Source of the DNA: Ryuthela nishihirai
Lineage: Eukaryota > Arthropoda > Arachnida > Araneae > Heptathelidae
Length of the DNA: 64,000 bases
Direction: 5' to 3'
Assembly: GCA_038380435.1 (NCBI GenBank)
Contig: JAWZYU010000028.1
Coordinates: 44,761,095 to 44,825,094 of the forward strand
Numbering within the stretch: the stretch's first letter is position 1; every line of letters begins with the position of its first letter. Under the pieces are notes generated by a model that saw nothing but the letters and a program-made list of their open reading frames with translations, ran no database searches and was not told the origin of the DNA. A program made the translations under genes and the position numbers. This document shows positions 31,305 through 42,200 of this stretch, piece by piece.

Positions 31305-32587
31305 CAAGTAGCCATTAGATACGGAGGTCTAACCAGACTGGACAATTTAGTTTTCTAAACAACATGTCTGTTCTGAGCTACATCTGTTATACATGGACAC
31401 TAAAGAGCAACTCCTAACAAGGTCCTGTTTGACATTATCTGCCCATCACATCCCAGGCCTATTGCATATTTTGAAATCATAACCGAACAAACTACACAAA
31501 GCAACCAGTCAATAGGTAATTAGATATGTTTGTCAAAGCGCCTTATTTTTATTTGAAACTGAAAGAAATCTTTCACGTAGAGCAGAAATAACAACTGATT
31601 AAATTTTCAAACTGATTAAACACATTTCAAAACACCTCGATTTTTACTGTAATATTTCAAATTACTTCAAAGTGCGTTTAAATATCGAACATAGAAAAAA
31701 ATCTTTCGCAACAGAAATGAACAAAACGCAATCAACCAAATTATATAAAATTGCGGAGTCAGTAATTATTTAAGTACGTTTTCTAAACAGCTTTTTTAAA
31801 ATCATGTTTAAAAGCACGTCTAAAGCTCGATAACGAACAAAATATCCGAGAACAGAAACTGACAAACGACAGTCGACCTTATTGTACAAAATGGCTCACT
31901 CAGTAATCAATAAAGAAATAAATAATGTAGATATAAGTAAACAAAACTCCCCAGGCAATATCTAATTAAATATGTTTAATAATCAGCCTGCATTTTCATT
32001 GTAGTAGTTCAAAGAACAACTTTTAAAGCTCGGAAATAAGCAAAAATTCTTTCAACAGGAAAAGCATTCGACTAAATGCACGGAACGTTGGATTGTTTTA
32101 CCTCTGAGCGGCACTTTTTTGCACACCATGGCCTAAATGGCCAGGTCACAAGGACCCCGAAGGCTCAGAGAAAGTTGAGGGAGGGGACCCACTGGAACAG
32201 CAGTTGGGAGACAGATGGTAGCCTCCCGTCAAGGCCATCCAGCGTGTTCTTTAACGTGCACAGGGTATGGCTCTCCCGCACACGGGCCACGGCTTAACGT
32301 CCCATCCGACGGACGGTGGCATTTCCAAGCCCATCGGTGTCCCCTACTGACGTGGGCAGGACGTGGAGTTTTGCGGAGATAAATCTCAACGCTGACCCAG
32401 CTGGGACTCGAACCTAGGAACTACAGATTACGAGCCTTGCGCGCTACCGATTGAGCCACCCCCGCCCTTGCACGGAACGATTCGATCAATAAATAAATGC
32501 GTTTGTTAAACAATTTAACTTTAATTAAAAAAAATACTTTTAAAGCTCGATAATGAACAAAATCTATTCTCTAGAGAAGAGCTGGAT
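31305..32587. repeat. Decayed ~140-200 bp repeat, AT-rich
   Basis: Related word groups recur at about 31568, 31703, 31843, 32048 and 32545: aaatctttcgcaacagaaat, aacaaaacgcaatcaacc and aaagctcgataacgaacaaa in variant forms. They suggest an old tandem repeat, now split by a SINE-A at 32088. No gene. Confidence 0.5.
32088..32468 (-). mobile_element. SINE-A, full length
   Basis: The 11-bp duplication tgcacggaacg lies at 32077-32087 and 32469-32479. It inserted in the decayed repeat. Confidence 0.94.
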
Positions 32588-32862
32588 TGGGTTCTTTTAC
32601 TTCTGAGGGGCACTTTTTTTGCACACAATGGGCTAAATGATCATGTCACAAGGACCCCTGAGGTCTCAGAGAAGGTTAGGGGTTGACGGCTTAACGTCCC
32701 ACTCGACGGGCGGCGGCCTTTCTTAAGCCCGTCAGTGTCCCCTACTGACCGAGTGTGGGAAGTTTTGCGGAGATAAATCTCAATACTGGCCTAGGTGGGG
32801 CTCGAATCTGGGAAATGCAGATTACGAGTCTGGTTCGCTACCGACTGAGTCATTCACACTCT
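32585..32862 (-). mobile_element. Diverged SINE-A with central deletion
   Basis: Both ends are recognisable, but about 110 bp between gagaaggttaggg and gacggcttaacg are missing. The head is diverged (gctaccgactgagtcattc). Confidence 0.83.
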
Positions 32863-33532
32863 AGCAAAGAATAAAGAATGCTGAGCGACTGAACTACACC
32901 CAACAACTAACTAATAATTAACTTTATTAACGTGTGCTAAGTAAAGATATTTTACTGCATTGCGTTAGCTTTGCATACGTGACTTGAGTGATTGGCCTGC
33001 AAACCCATTATTGTACTGCCTTTTATGCAGTCAATGAATTATTCTTCGCTTCGTCGCAAGCAACCAACGTCTCACTAAACTTGTGGCCAATGTTGGTAGC
33101 TTGCTGGTCCATTCGCTCGTATTTTATTTCTTTGTTACTTCTCTGTGACACAACTAGAGGGAAACTGGCAACACTAACAATAGCTTGCATATCTACGCGG
33201 TAAGCTTTCAAAATGATTGTGTGGATAGAAGAGTGATAACTGTAAAGTTCTGAACCGCAAAACACATTTAATTGATATTAATAGGGCGAATTTTAGTTGG
33301 CGAACCAATGGTGCTTAATTACAAGTCATGAGGAAAACACTTATGGAATTAAGTGGGCATTTGTTCCTCTGGACTACGTGGTATGCCACGAACTTAATGA
33401 GGTTTTAATTACAGCTGGCCCCAGGAAAATGTTACGGGAAAGCATTCTGTGACTAAGACGACCTTAACAAAACAAATTTGGCACTTAGAAATGGCAAGAT
33501 GGACGATTTGGCGGATTCGTGAGAGTTTCTTT
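32863..33532. other. Unique DNA, no gene seen
   Basis: Two overlapping frames (32988-33203 plus, 33023-33265 minus) lie on opposite strands and show no domain. No other signal. Confidence 0.45.
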
Positions 33533-34120
33533 CAAGTTTAAATGTTTTAATATATATTAAGAAGAATAATACGAGGTACACACGTTGACCATAAGTAAAT
33601 GTACCTTGAATCCAATTCTGAACTCTTAAGGAAAATGGGGCGGGGGTGGCTCAGTCGGTAGCGCGCCAGGCTCGTAATCTGTAGTTCCCAGGTTCGAGTC
33701 CCAGCTGGGTCAGCGTTGAGATTTATCTCCGCAAAATTACCCGCCCTGCCCACTGTCAGTAGGGGATACCGATGGGCTTGAAAAGGCCGCCGTCCGTCGG
33801 ATGGGACGTTAAGCCGTGGCCCGTGTGCGGGAGAGCCATACCCTGTGCACGTAAAAGAACACGCTGGATGGCCTTGACGGGAGGCTACCATCTGTCTCCC
33901 AACAGCTGTTCCAGTGGGTCCCCTCCCCCAACCTTCTCTGAGCCTTCGGGGTCCATGTGACCTGGCCATTTAGCCCATAGTGTGCAAAAAAGTGCCGCTC
34001 AGAGGTAAAACAACCCAACCCAAGTTTAAATGTTTTAATATATGTTAAGAAGAATAATACGAGGTACACACGTTGACCATAAGTAAATGTACCTTGAATC
34101 CAATTCTGAACTCTTAAGGA
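33533..34120. repeat. 100-bp direct repeat flanking a SINE-A
   Basis: 33533-33632 and 34021-34120 match at about 99 of 100 positions (caagtttaaatgttttaata to gaactcttaagga). They lie immediately on either side of the SINE-A. That is about eight times the normal duplication length for this family. Confidence 0.93.
33636..34020 (+). mobile_element. SINE-A between long direct repeats
   Basis: Full-length copy. No ordinary 9-14 bp duplication is visible; the flanks are the 100-bp repeats instead. Confidence 0.93.
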
Positions 34121-34158
34121 TAATATGCAGATAAATTCTCATTGGACAAGCAAATATA

Positions 34159-34231
34159 CTGCTCACAAAAATTAGGGGATATTTCAAAATGAATATGAGG
34201 CGATAATATATCCCCTAATTTTTGTGAGCAG
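34159..34231. mobile_element. 73-bp miniature inverted-repeat element
   Basis: ctgctcacaaaaattagggg then gata at the left and the exact inverse complement at the right, around a ~27-bp centre, with TA at the left flank. The termini resemble those of Tc1/mariner elements but differ from MITE-T. Confidence 0.7.
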
Positions 34232-34256
34232 TTATATATATATCAAGTGGGGGGGT

Positions 34257-34292
34257 AGAGGTCTGATAGGAGCCTAATCAGTTTAATATGCG
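34257..34292 (-). mobile_element. SINE-B remnant
   Basis: agaggtctgataggagccta then atcagtttaatatgc match the SINE-B core. The remainder is replaced by G-runs. Confidence 0.5.
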
Positions 34293-34350
34293 AGGGGGGG
34301 GGTATGGTGGGGGGGGGGAAAGGTAAATTATTATTGACCATCTTTCAATG

Positions 34351-34739
34351 GGTTGGGTTGGGTTGTTTTTACCACTGAGCGGCACTTTTTTGCACACCAT
34401 GGGCTAAATGGCCAGGTCACATGGACCCCGAAGGCTCAGAGAAGGTTGGGGGAGGGGACCCACTGGAACAGCTGTTGGGAGACAGATGGTAGCCTGCCGT
34501 CAAGGCCATCCAGCGTGTTCTTTAACGTGCACAGGGTATGGCTCTCCCGCACACGGGGCTACGGCTTAACGTCCCATCCGACGGACGTCGGCCTTTCCAA
34601 GCCCATCGGTGTCTCCTACTGACCGTGGGCAGGGCGGGGAATTTTGCGGAGATAAATTTCAACGCTGACCCAGCTGGGACTCGAACCTGGGAACTACAGA
34701 TTACGAGCCTGGCGCGCTACTGACTGAGCCACCCCCGCC
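34351..34739 (-). mobile_element. SINE-A, full length
   Basis: The 13-bp duplication ccatctttcaatg lies at 34338-34350 and 34740-34752 (its first base may belong to the element). Confidence 0.95.
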
Positions 34740-34752
34740 CCATCTTTCAATG

Positions 34753-35059
34753 ACAAACACTAAAAAAAAAATTAAAAATGCAGTTACTAGGAACGACATA
34801 GCCATTAAAGAATCGAAGATGCTCCGAATCTTTACTACTCAAAAGAAACTAATAAACAAACAACACTAATCCGACACCCGCTCTCTGAACAAAAATCAAA
34901 GTCACTAAAACAACTACTACTTCTGGTCCATTTTTCAAACTTTCCATTTTTAAAATTAAAATTTCTGTTCCATTACAAACATGTCGCATCACGTGTTGCA
35001 GCAATCACGTTTTTAATTGCTGCGCGTGAACGTACCGTTTCAATATATTCTCAGCTAGT
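34753..35059. other. AT-rich DNA, nothing recognised
   Basis: A-run near 34765, otherwise featureless. No gene or element. Confidence 0.5.
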
Positions 35060-35439
35060 AGGTTGTTTTACCTCTGAGTGGCACTTTTTTGCACATCATG
35101 GGCTAAATGGCAAGGCCACATAGACCCTGAAGGCTCAGAGAAGGTTGGGGGAGGGGACCCACTGGAACAGCTGTTGGGAGACAGATGGTAGCCTCCCCGT
35201 TAAGGTCATCCAGCGTGTTCTTTAACGTGCACAGGGTATGGCTCTCCCGCACACGGAGCCACGGCTTAACGTCCCATCCGACGGACGGGGCCTTTCCAAA
35301 CCCATCGGTATCCCCTACTGACCGTGGGCAGGACGGGGAATTTTGCGGAGATAAATCTCAACGCTGACCCAGCTGGGACTCGAATCTGGGAACTATAGAT
35401 CACGAGCCTGGAGCGCTACCGACTGAGCCACCCCCGCCT
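35060..35439 (-). mobile_element. SINE-A
   Basis: Complete from a shortened tail (taggttgttttacc) to the head (gagccacccccgcc). Slightly diverged, no clear TSD. Confidence 0.9.
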
Positions 35440-35476
35440 TTACATGCGGTGTTCTGTTCTTATGTAAGTTAATATT

Positions 35477-35733
35477 GGTCAGTAGGGGATACCGATGGAC
35501 TTAGAAAAACCGCCGTTCGTCGGATGGGACGTTAAGCTCCGTGTGTAGGAGAGCCATACCCTGTGCACGTTGAAGAACTCGCTGGATGGTTTTGATGGGA
35601 CATTGACATCTGTCTCTGAAGAGCTGACCAGTGGGTCCCCTCCCCCTACCTTCTTTGAGCCCTCGGGCTCCTTGTGACCTTGCCATTTAGCCCATTGTGT
35701 GCAAAAAAGTTCCGCTCAGAGGTAAAACAATCC
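35477..35733 (+). mobile_element. SINE-A, head truncated
   Basis: Starts at ggtcagtaggggatacc and runs to aaaacaatcca. It faces the copy on its left. Confidence 0.83.
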
Positions 35734-35952
35734 ATCTAACATGTTCTTTAACGGGCAGAAGGAATGGCTCTCCCGCACACGGGACCACGGCTTAACATCC
35801 AATCTAATAGGCGAGAGTCTTCCAAGCCTTTCAGCGTCTCCTTTCTCACTGAGCTGGGAGATATCCCAGATGAATCTCAACTTTGGTACAGTTAAGACTC
35901 GAACCTGGAAACGGATTAGGGGTCTCGGGGACCTCCTGAGCAACCCCATCTT
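35734..35952 (-). mobile_element. SINE-A fragment, diverged
   Basis: From atgttctttaacgggcag through ctctcccgcacacggg to a degraded head (gactcgaacctggaaacgg). Its 3' domain is missing. Together with its left neighbours it makes alternating orientations (- + -). Confidence 0.78.
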
Positions 35953-36281
35953 CTCAGTCAAATCCGAATGTTAGGCCATTTTTGAGTCTGTTGCGGAGGG
36001 AGGGAGCGAGGTTGATGTACTTGGATTTCTGATTTTCGAGTTATACCTTGGAGAATAATGTGACCGAAAGTTAATATCTCAGTGAAACATGGTAAGGTAA
36101 TGAGATTTGAACAATATATTTTAAATACCAGCTTTAATATTTTACCTGAGAAGTTCGTTTAAAGTAGTTGAAAGAAACAAAAGAAACAGCAGATACATTT
36201 TCTTAAATAGTAAAATCGGAAGCAAACCTTTCTGAAAAAAAATTCTGAAATTGGTGTAAATCGAAATAATTGCTAGAGTTG
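35953..36281. other. Unique DNA, nothing recognised
   Basis: No coding, RNA or element signature. Confidence 0.45.
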
Positions 36282-36610
36282 TGTTGGGTTGTTTTGCCTC
36301 TGAGCGGCACTTTTTTGCACACCATGGGCTAAATGGCCAGGTCACAAGGACCCCGAAGGCTCAGTAAAAGTTGGGGAGTGAACCCCCTAGAACAGCTGTT
36401 GGGAGACAGATGATAGCCTCCCGTCAAGGCCATCCAGCGTGCTCTCCCGCACACGGGGCCACGGCTTAACGTCCCATTCGACGGATGGCGGCCTTTCCAA
36501 GCCCATCGGTGTCCCCTACTGACCGTGAGCAGGGCGGGGAATTTTGCGGAGATAAATCTCAACGTTGACCCAGCTGGAACTCGAACCTGGGAACTACAGA
36601 TTACAAGCCT
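36282..36610 (-). mobile_element. SINE-A, head truncated, internally deleted
   Basis: Stops at cagattacaagcct in the head. About 30 bp around ttctttaacgtgcacagggt are absent. Possible imperfect duplication aattgctaga / aattgttaca. Confidence 0.85.
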
Positions 36611-36936
36611 AATTGTTACAGTAATTCAGAATAATATGGCCCATACGTTTTAGTATAATTTAATATAACAAAAATATCTTCCGTTAATTAGTTTTCAGAA
36701 GAATTATGCAACTGAAATTTTTGTAATAAAAGTTAAATGATCCTACACCTCATCATTGAAGAAAATTTTCTAAAAATCGTGATATTAATAGTCAGCTTGT
36801 TAGATGGTTAATATTTCTTCAGTCTACTTAAGAAATTATAGTTTAAGTTTATTATCGTTAGAAGTTCTACACTAAATTTAATCAACATATTGAAACAGAA
36901 CATACACGTGCAACAATGAAAACGAGACGTGGTATG
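36611..36936. other. AT-rich DNA, nothing recognised
   Basis: No coding, RNA or element signature. Confidence 0.45.
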
Positions 36937-36938
36937 TA

Positions 36939-36987
36939 CAGTCGCTCAAAAAAGTATCCGAACACTATGGTTGATTGCAGAATTCAG
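36939..36987. mobile_element. MITE-T left-end fragment
   Basis: cagtcgctcaaaaaagtatc then cgaacactatggttgatt after TA, cut at aattcag where SINE-A-like sequence begins. Confidence 0.85.
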
Positions 36988-36997
36988 GGCACACAAT

Positions 36998-37286
36998 GCA
37001 CACCATGGGCTGAATGGCCAGGTCAGAAGGACTCCGAAGGCTCAGAGAAGGTTGGGGGGAGAGGACCCACTGGAATAGCAGTTGGGAGACAGGTGATCGC
37101 CTCCCATCAAGGCCATCCAGTGTGTTCTTTAACGTGCACAAGGTATTGCTCTCCCGCACACGGGGCAGCGAATTAATGTCCCATCCGACGGACGGCGACC
37201 TTTCCAAGCATATCAGTGTCCCCTACTGGCCGTGGGCAGGGCGGGGAATTTTGCGGAGATAAATCTCAACGCTGACCTAGCTGGAA
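36998..37286 (-). mobile_element. SINE-A fragment truncated at both ends
   Basis: Runs from gcacaccatgggctgaatgg to ctgacctagctgga. The tail and tRNA-like head are absent. It abuts the MITE-T fragment. Confidence 0.85.
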
Positions 37287-37711
37287 TGTGCTTGGTTTAA
37301 CAAATAGTCTGGTAATTACGATCACCAGGATCATTTAGGATTTGGTGTTTTGTGAGATTAGTTAAGAAATTATTTATGATTTATGTAATTTTATTGCCTT
37401 AGTTATTAAATTAGTTCATTTATAGTGTGTTTTTTATTTCGAATTGACGCTCGGTTTCCAAACACTGAAATACAACTTAAAAAAATATCTGTAACGATAT
37501 AAACAACCCAAAAGCTTGACGAGGTTGCTGTAGAACATATTACATTTGATAGTGTAATAAGTAAATTTAAAATCGGTTTGAAAGATGAAGAAAATAATGA
37601 TATTAACAGATCAATTAATGACGATAATGATAATTATAACAGCACCAATCTAATTAATATGTAGCATCACAAATATTATGTATATTTGTAATTAAAAAAA
37701 AAGTTAAATGG
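37287..37711. other. AT-rich DNA; short coding-like frame
   Basis: 37507-37664 (plus) is open for about 50 codons with an Asn/Asp-rich end (KDEENNDINRSINDDNDN) before TAG. It lacks a start codon and any match I recognise; it may be a degraded exon or chance. Confidence 0.2.
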
Positions 37712-37921
37712 GCCGTCCCGTGGCAGAGTGGTTAGCGTGCTTGGTTACTAATCAAAAGGAATCTGAGTTCGAGCCCCGGGTAAGGCATGGTTGTTTGTGT
37801 TGTTTTACTGCTGAGGTCCCGCCATCCTCACAGACCCACTATGGCGTATAAACTGACAGAGCTCTGTCAGACCTCTGTGGCAAGCAGCTGCTTGTGAGGG
37901 GGTACTTATTTATTTTATTTA
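37712..37921 (+). mobile_element. SINE-B, full length
   Basis: Head ggccgtcccgtggcagagtg (A box slightly altered), B box gagttcgagccccgg, tail tatttattttattt. Confidence 0.88.
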
Positions 37922-38043
37922 ATTGAAATTATAGTAATTATAGTATTCCAATATGACTTCCCATAGACAAAAAAATTCATACTCGTCTTGAAGTAATCGC
38001 TGAGTGTATACTACATTGCAAAACGTTCCCTAACATCTCCATG

Positions 38044-38520
38044 CCGTGTGAGTGGGAAGGCGTATTCAGAGCTCTCTAATTCTGAAAATAGGGCGGGGGT
38101 GGCTCAGTCGGTAGCGCGCCAGGCTCGTAATCTGTAGTTCCCAGGTTCGAGTCCCAGCTGGGTCAGCGTTGAAATTTATCTCCGCAAAATTTCCCGCCCT
38201 GCCCACGGTCAGTAGGGGACACCGATGAGCTTGAAAAGGCCGCCGTCCGTCAGATGGGATGTTAAGCCGTGGCCCCGTGTGCGGGAGAGCCATACCCTGT
38301 GCACGTTAAAGAACACGCTGGATGGCCTTGACGGGAGGCTACCATCTATCTCCCAAGAGCTGTTCCAGTGGCTCCCCTCCCCCAACCTTCTCTGAGCTTT
38401 CGAGGTCCATGTGACCTGGCCATTTAGCCCATGGTGTGCAAAAAAGTGCCGCTCAGAGGTAAAACAACCCAACCCGTGTGAGTGGGAAAGCGTATTCAGA
38501 GCTCTCTAATTCTGAAAATA
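38044..38520. repeat. 47-bp direct repeat flanking a SINE-A
   Basis: 38044-38090 and 38474-38520 match except at one position (ccgtgtgagtgggaaggcgt to ctctaattctgaaaata). They directly border the SINE-A. A second shared block, actacattgcaaaacgtt (38010-38027 and 38556-38573), lies outside. Confidence 0.92.
38091..38473 (+). mobile_element. SINE-A between 47-bp direct repeats
   Basis: Full-length copy with a normal A/B-box head. No additional short duplication. Confidence 0.93.
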
Positions 38521-38528
38521 ACATTTTA

Positions 38529-38620
38529 CTGGTTGGGTTATTATTACCTCTGAGGACTACATTGCAAAACGTTAAGAACACACTAGATGGCCTTGACGGG
38601 AGGCTATCATCTGTCTCCCA
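38529..38620. mobile_element. Scrambled SINE-A pieces
   Basis: 38529-38552 matches the minus-strand tail (ggttgggttattattacctc). Then comes the non-SINE block actacattgcaaaacgtt, copied from 38010, and then plus-strand SINE-A (aagaacacactagatggcct to gtctcccaa). The order and orientation changes suggest template switching. Confidence 0.75.
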
Positions 38621-38658
38621 ATCGTCACTGATCGTGAATTGTCACGATCAGTGACGAT
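38621..38658. repeat. Perfect hairpin, 17-bp stem, 4-nt loop
   Basis: atcgtcactgatcgtga (38621-38637), loop attg, and its exact inverse complement (38642-38658). It sits at the junction between the scrambled SINE pieces and a 96-bp direct repeat. Confidence 0.92.
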
Positions 38659-39266
38659 GCTTTTGAATGCTTCAGGTTTAATAGTTCTTTAAATATCGCA
38701 CGAATATCACCCGTTATTTACAAAGATTTGATTGACCCCGAAGGCTCAGAGAAGGTTGAAAGGAGAGGACCCACTGGAACAGCTGTTGGGAGACAGATGG
38801 TAGCCTCCCGTCAAGGCCATCTAGTGTGTTCTTTAACGTGAACAAAGTATGGCTCCATCGCACACGGCCTTAACGTCCCATGCGAAGGACGGCGGCCTTT
38901 CCAAGCCCATACTTTTTACGGAAAAATGTCACTAGAGGAAACATAATTTCTAATTCTCGATTTTTAAAAGCAGCTTTTGCTGTTAAATGTTTCCAAAATT
39001 CTCAATTATTAAACTGGAAGAATTTAACAGTAGTCGCTATTGTTTATACTCGTTCTAAACGTTTTCAAAATTAATCGACAGGATCATTACACCTATTTCT
39101 ACATTTGCGTTTATTTTTAGCAAGCGGCTTGTAAAAATTGTAATTTGTACTTTAGTGGTGGGATTTTGAAGTGAATTGTCACGATCAGTGACGATGCTTT
39201 TGAATGCTTCAGGTTTAATAGTTCTTTAAATATCGCACGAATATCACCCTACATTTACAAAGATTT
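38634..39266. repeat. 96-bp direct repeat flanking a SINE-A piece
   Basis: 38634-38729 and 39171-39266 are almost identical (gtgaattgtcacgatcagtg to acaaagattt; a few differences near caccc). Between them lie a SINE-A fragment and about 260 bp of other sequence. The right copy leads into the 91-bp satellite. Confidence 0.9.
38733..38910 (-). mobile_element. SINE-A fragment
   Basis: From gaccccgaaggctcagagaa to ggcctttccaagcccat. Both the tail and head are missing. Confidence 0.85.
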
Positions 39267-39280
39267 AAGTCTTTGTAAAT
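39253..39280. repeat. Hairpin at the left edge of the satellite
   Basis: atttacaaaga, loop tttaag, tctttgtaaat: an 11-bp perfect stem exactly where the satellite begins. Confidence 0.85.
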
Positions 39281-42200
39281 ATATTTAAACATAAAAAAAC
39301 GCAGAAAAGTGCAATATTATATATGCAAGAACACAAACCAGGATTCGAAAATGCGTACTTTAAAAAAATATATATTTGATCATAAACACAACACAAAAAA
39401 GTGCAATATTATATATGCAAGAACACAAACCAGGATTCGAAAATGCGTACTTTAAAAAATATATATTTGATCATAAACACAACACAAAAAAGTGCAATAT
39501 TATATATGCAAGAACACAAACCAGGATTCGAAAATGCGTACTTTAAAAAAATATATATTTGATCATAAACACAACAGAAAAAAGTGCAATATTATATATG
39601 CAAGAACACAAACCAGGATTCGAACATGCGTACTTTAAAAAAATATATATTTGATCATAAACACAACACAAAAAAGTGCAATATTATGTATGCAAGAACA
39701 CAAACCAGGATTCGAAAATGCGTACTTTAAAAAAATATATATTTGATCATAAACACAACACAAAAAAGTGCAATATTATATATGCAAGAACACAAACCAG
39801 GATTCGAACATGCGTACTTTAAAAAAATTTATATTTGATCATAAACACAACACAAAAAAGTGCAATATTATATATGCAAGAACACAAACCAGGATTCAAA
39901 CATGCGTACTTTAATATATATATTTAATCATAAAAAAACGCAAAAAAGTGAAATATTATATATGCAAGAACACAAACCAGGATTCAAACATGCGTACTTT
40001 AATATATATATTTAATCATAAAAAAACGCAAAAAAGTGAAATATTATGTATGCAAGAACACAAACCAGGATTCGAAAATGCGTACTTTAAAAAAATATAT
40101 ATTTGATCATAAATACAACACAAAAAAGTGCAATATTATATATGCAAGAACACAAACCAGGATTCAAACATGCGTACTTTAATATATATATATTTGATCA
40201 TAAAAAAGCGCAAAAAAGTGAAATATTATATATGCAAGAACACAAACCAGGATTCGAACATGTGTATGTTAAAAAACATATATTTGATCATAAAAAAACG
40301 CAAAAAAGTGAAATATTATGTATGCAAGAACACAAACCAGGATTCGAAAATGCGTACTTTAAAGAAATATATATTTGATCATAAATACAACACAAAAAAG
40401 TGCAATATTATATATGCAAAAACACAAACCAGTATTCAAACATGCGTACTTTAATATATATATTTGATCATAAAAAAACGCAAAAAAGTGAAATATTATG
40501 TATGCAAGAACACAAACCAGGATTCGAACATGCGTACGTTAAAAAAATATATATTTGATCATAAAAAAAACGCAAAAAAGTGCAATATTATATATATGCA
40601 AGAACACAAACCAGGATTCAAACATGCGTACTTTAATATATATATTTAATCATAAAAAGACGCAAAAAAGTGAAATATTATGTATGCAAGAATACAAACC
40701 AGGATTCGAAAATGCGTACTTTAAAAAAATATATATTTGATCATAAATACAACACAAAAAAGTGCAATATTATATATGCAAGAGCACAAACCAGGATTCA
40801 AACATGCGTACTTTAATATATATATATTTGATCATAAAAAAACGCAAAAAAGTGAAATATTATATATGCAAGAACACAAACCAGGATTCGAACATGTGTA
40901 TGTTAAAAAATATATATTTGATCATAAAAAAACGCAAAAAAGTGAAATATTATATATATGCAAGAACACAAACCAGGATTCAAACATGCGTACTTTAATA
41001 TATATATTTAATCATAAAAAAGCGCAAAAAAGGGAAATATTATGTATGCAAGAATACAAACCAGGATTCGAAAATGCGTACTTTAAAAAAATATATATTT
41101 GATCATAAAAAAAACGCAAAAAAGTGCAATATTATATATATGCAAGAACACAAACCAGGATTCAAACATGCGTACTTTAATATATATATTTAATCATAAA
41201 AAAAACGCAAAAAAGTGAAATATTATGTATGCAAGAATACAAACCAGGATTCGAAAATGCGTACTTTAAAAAAATATATATTTGATCATAAATACAACAC
41301 AAAAAAGTGCAATATTATATATGCAAGAACACAAACCAGGATTCAAACATGCGTACTTTAATATATATATATTTGATCATAAAAAAACGCAAAAAAGTGA
41401 AATATTATATATGCAAGAACACAAACCAGGATTCGAACATGTGTATGTTAAAAAATATATATTTGATCATAAAAAAACGCAAAAAAGTGCAATATTATAT
41501 ATATATGCAAGAACACAAACCAGGATTCAAACATGCGTACTTTAATATATATATTTAATCATAAAAAAACGCAAAAAGTGAAATATTATGTATGCAAGAA
41601 TACAAACCAGGATTCGAAAATGCGTACTTTAAAAAAATATATATTTGATCATAAATACAACACAAAAAAGTGCAATATTATATATGCAAGAACACAAACC
41701 AGGATTCAAACATGCGTACTTTAATATATATATATTTGATCATAAAAAAACGCAAAAAAGTGAAATATTATATATGCAAGAACACAAACCAGGATTCAAA
41801 CATGCGTACTTTGAAATATATATATATTTAATCATAAAAAAACGCAAAAAAGTGAAATATTATGTATGCAAGAACACAAACCAGGATTCGAACATGCGTA
41901 CGTTAAAAATATATATTTGATCATAAAAAAACGCAAAAAAGTGCAATATTATATATATGCAAGAACACAAACCAGGATTCAAACATGCGTACTTTAATAT
42001 ATATATTTAATCATAAAAAAACGCAAAAAAGTGAAATATTGTGTATGCAAGAATAGAAACCAGGATTCGAAAATGCGTACTTTAAAAAAATATATATTTG
42101 ATCATAAATACAATACAAAAAAGTGCAATATTATATATGCAAGAACACAAACCAGGATTCAAGCATGCGTACTTTAATATATATATATTTGATCATAAAA

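Noticed and set aside
31305..32076. Possible LTR retrotransposon body
   Set aside because: No gag/pol motif in any frame; the recurring words fit a decayed tandem repeat better.
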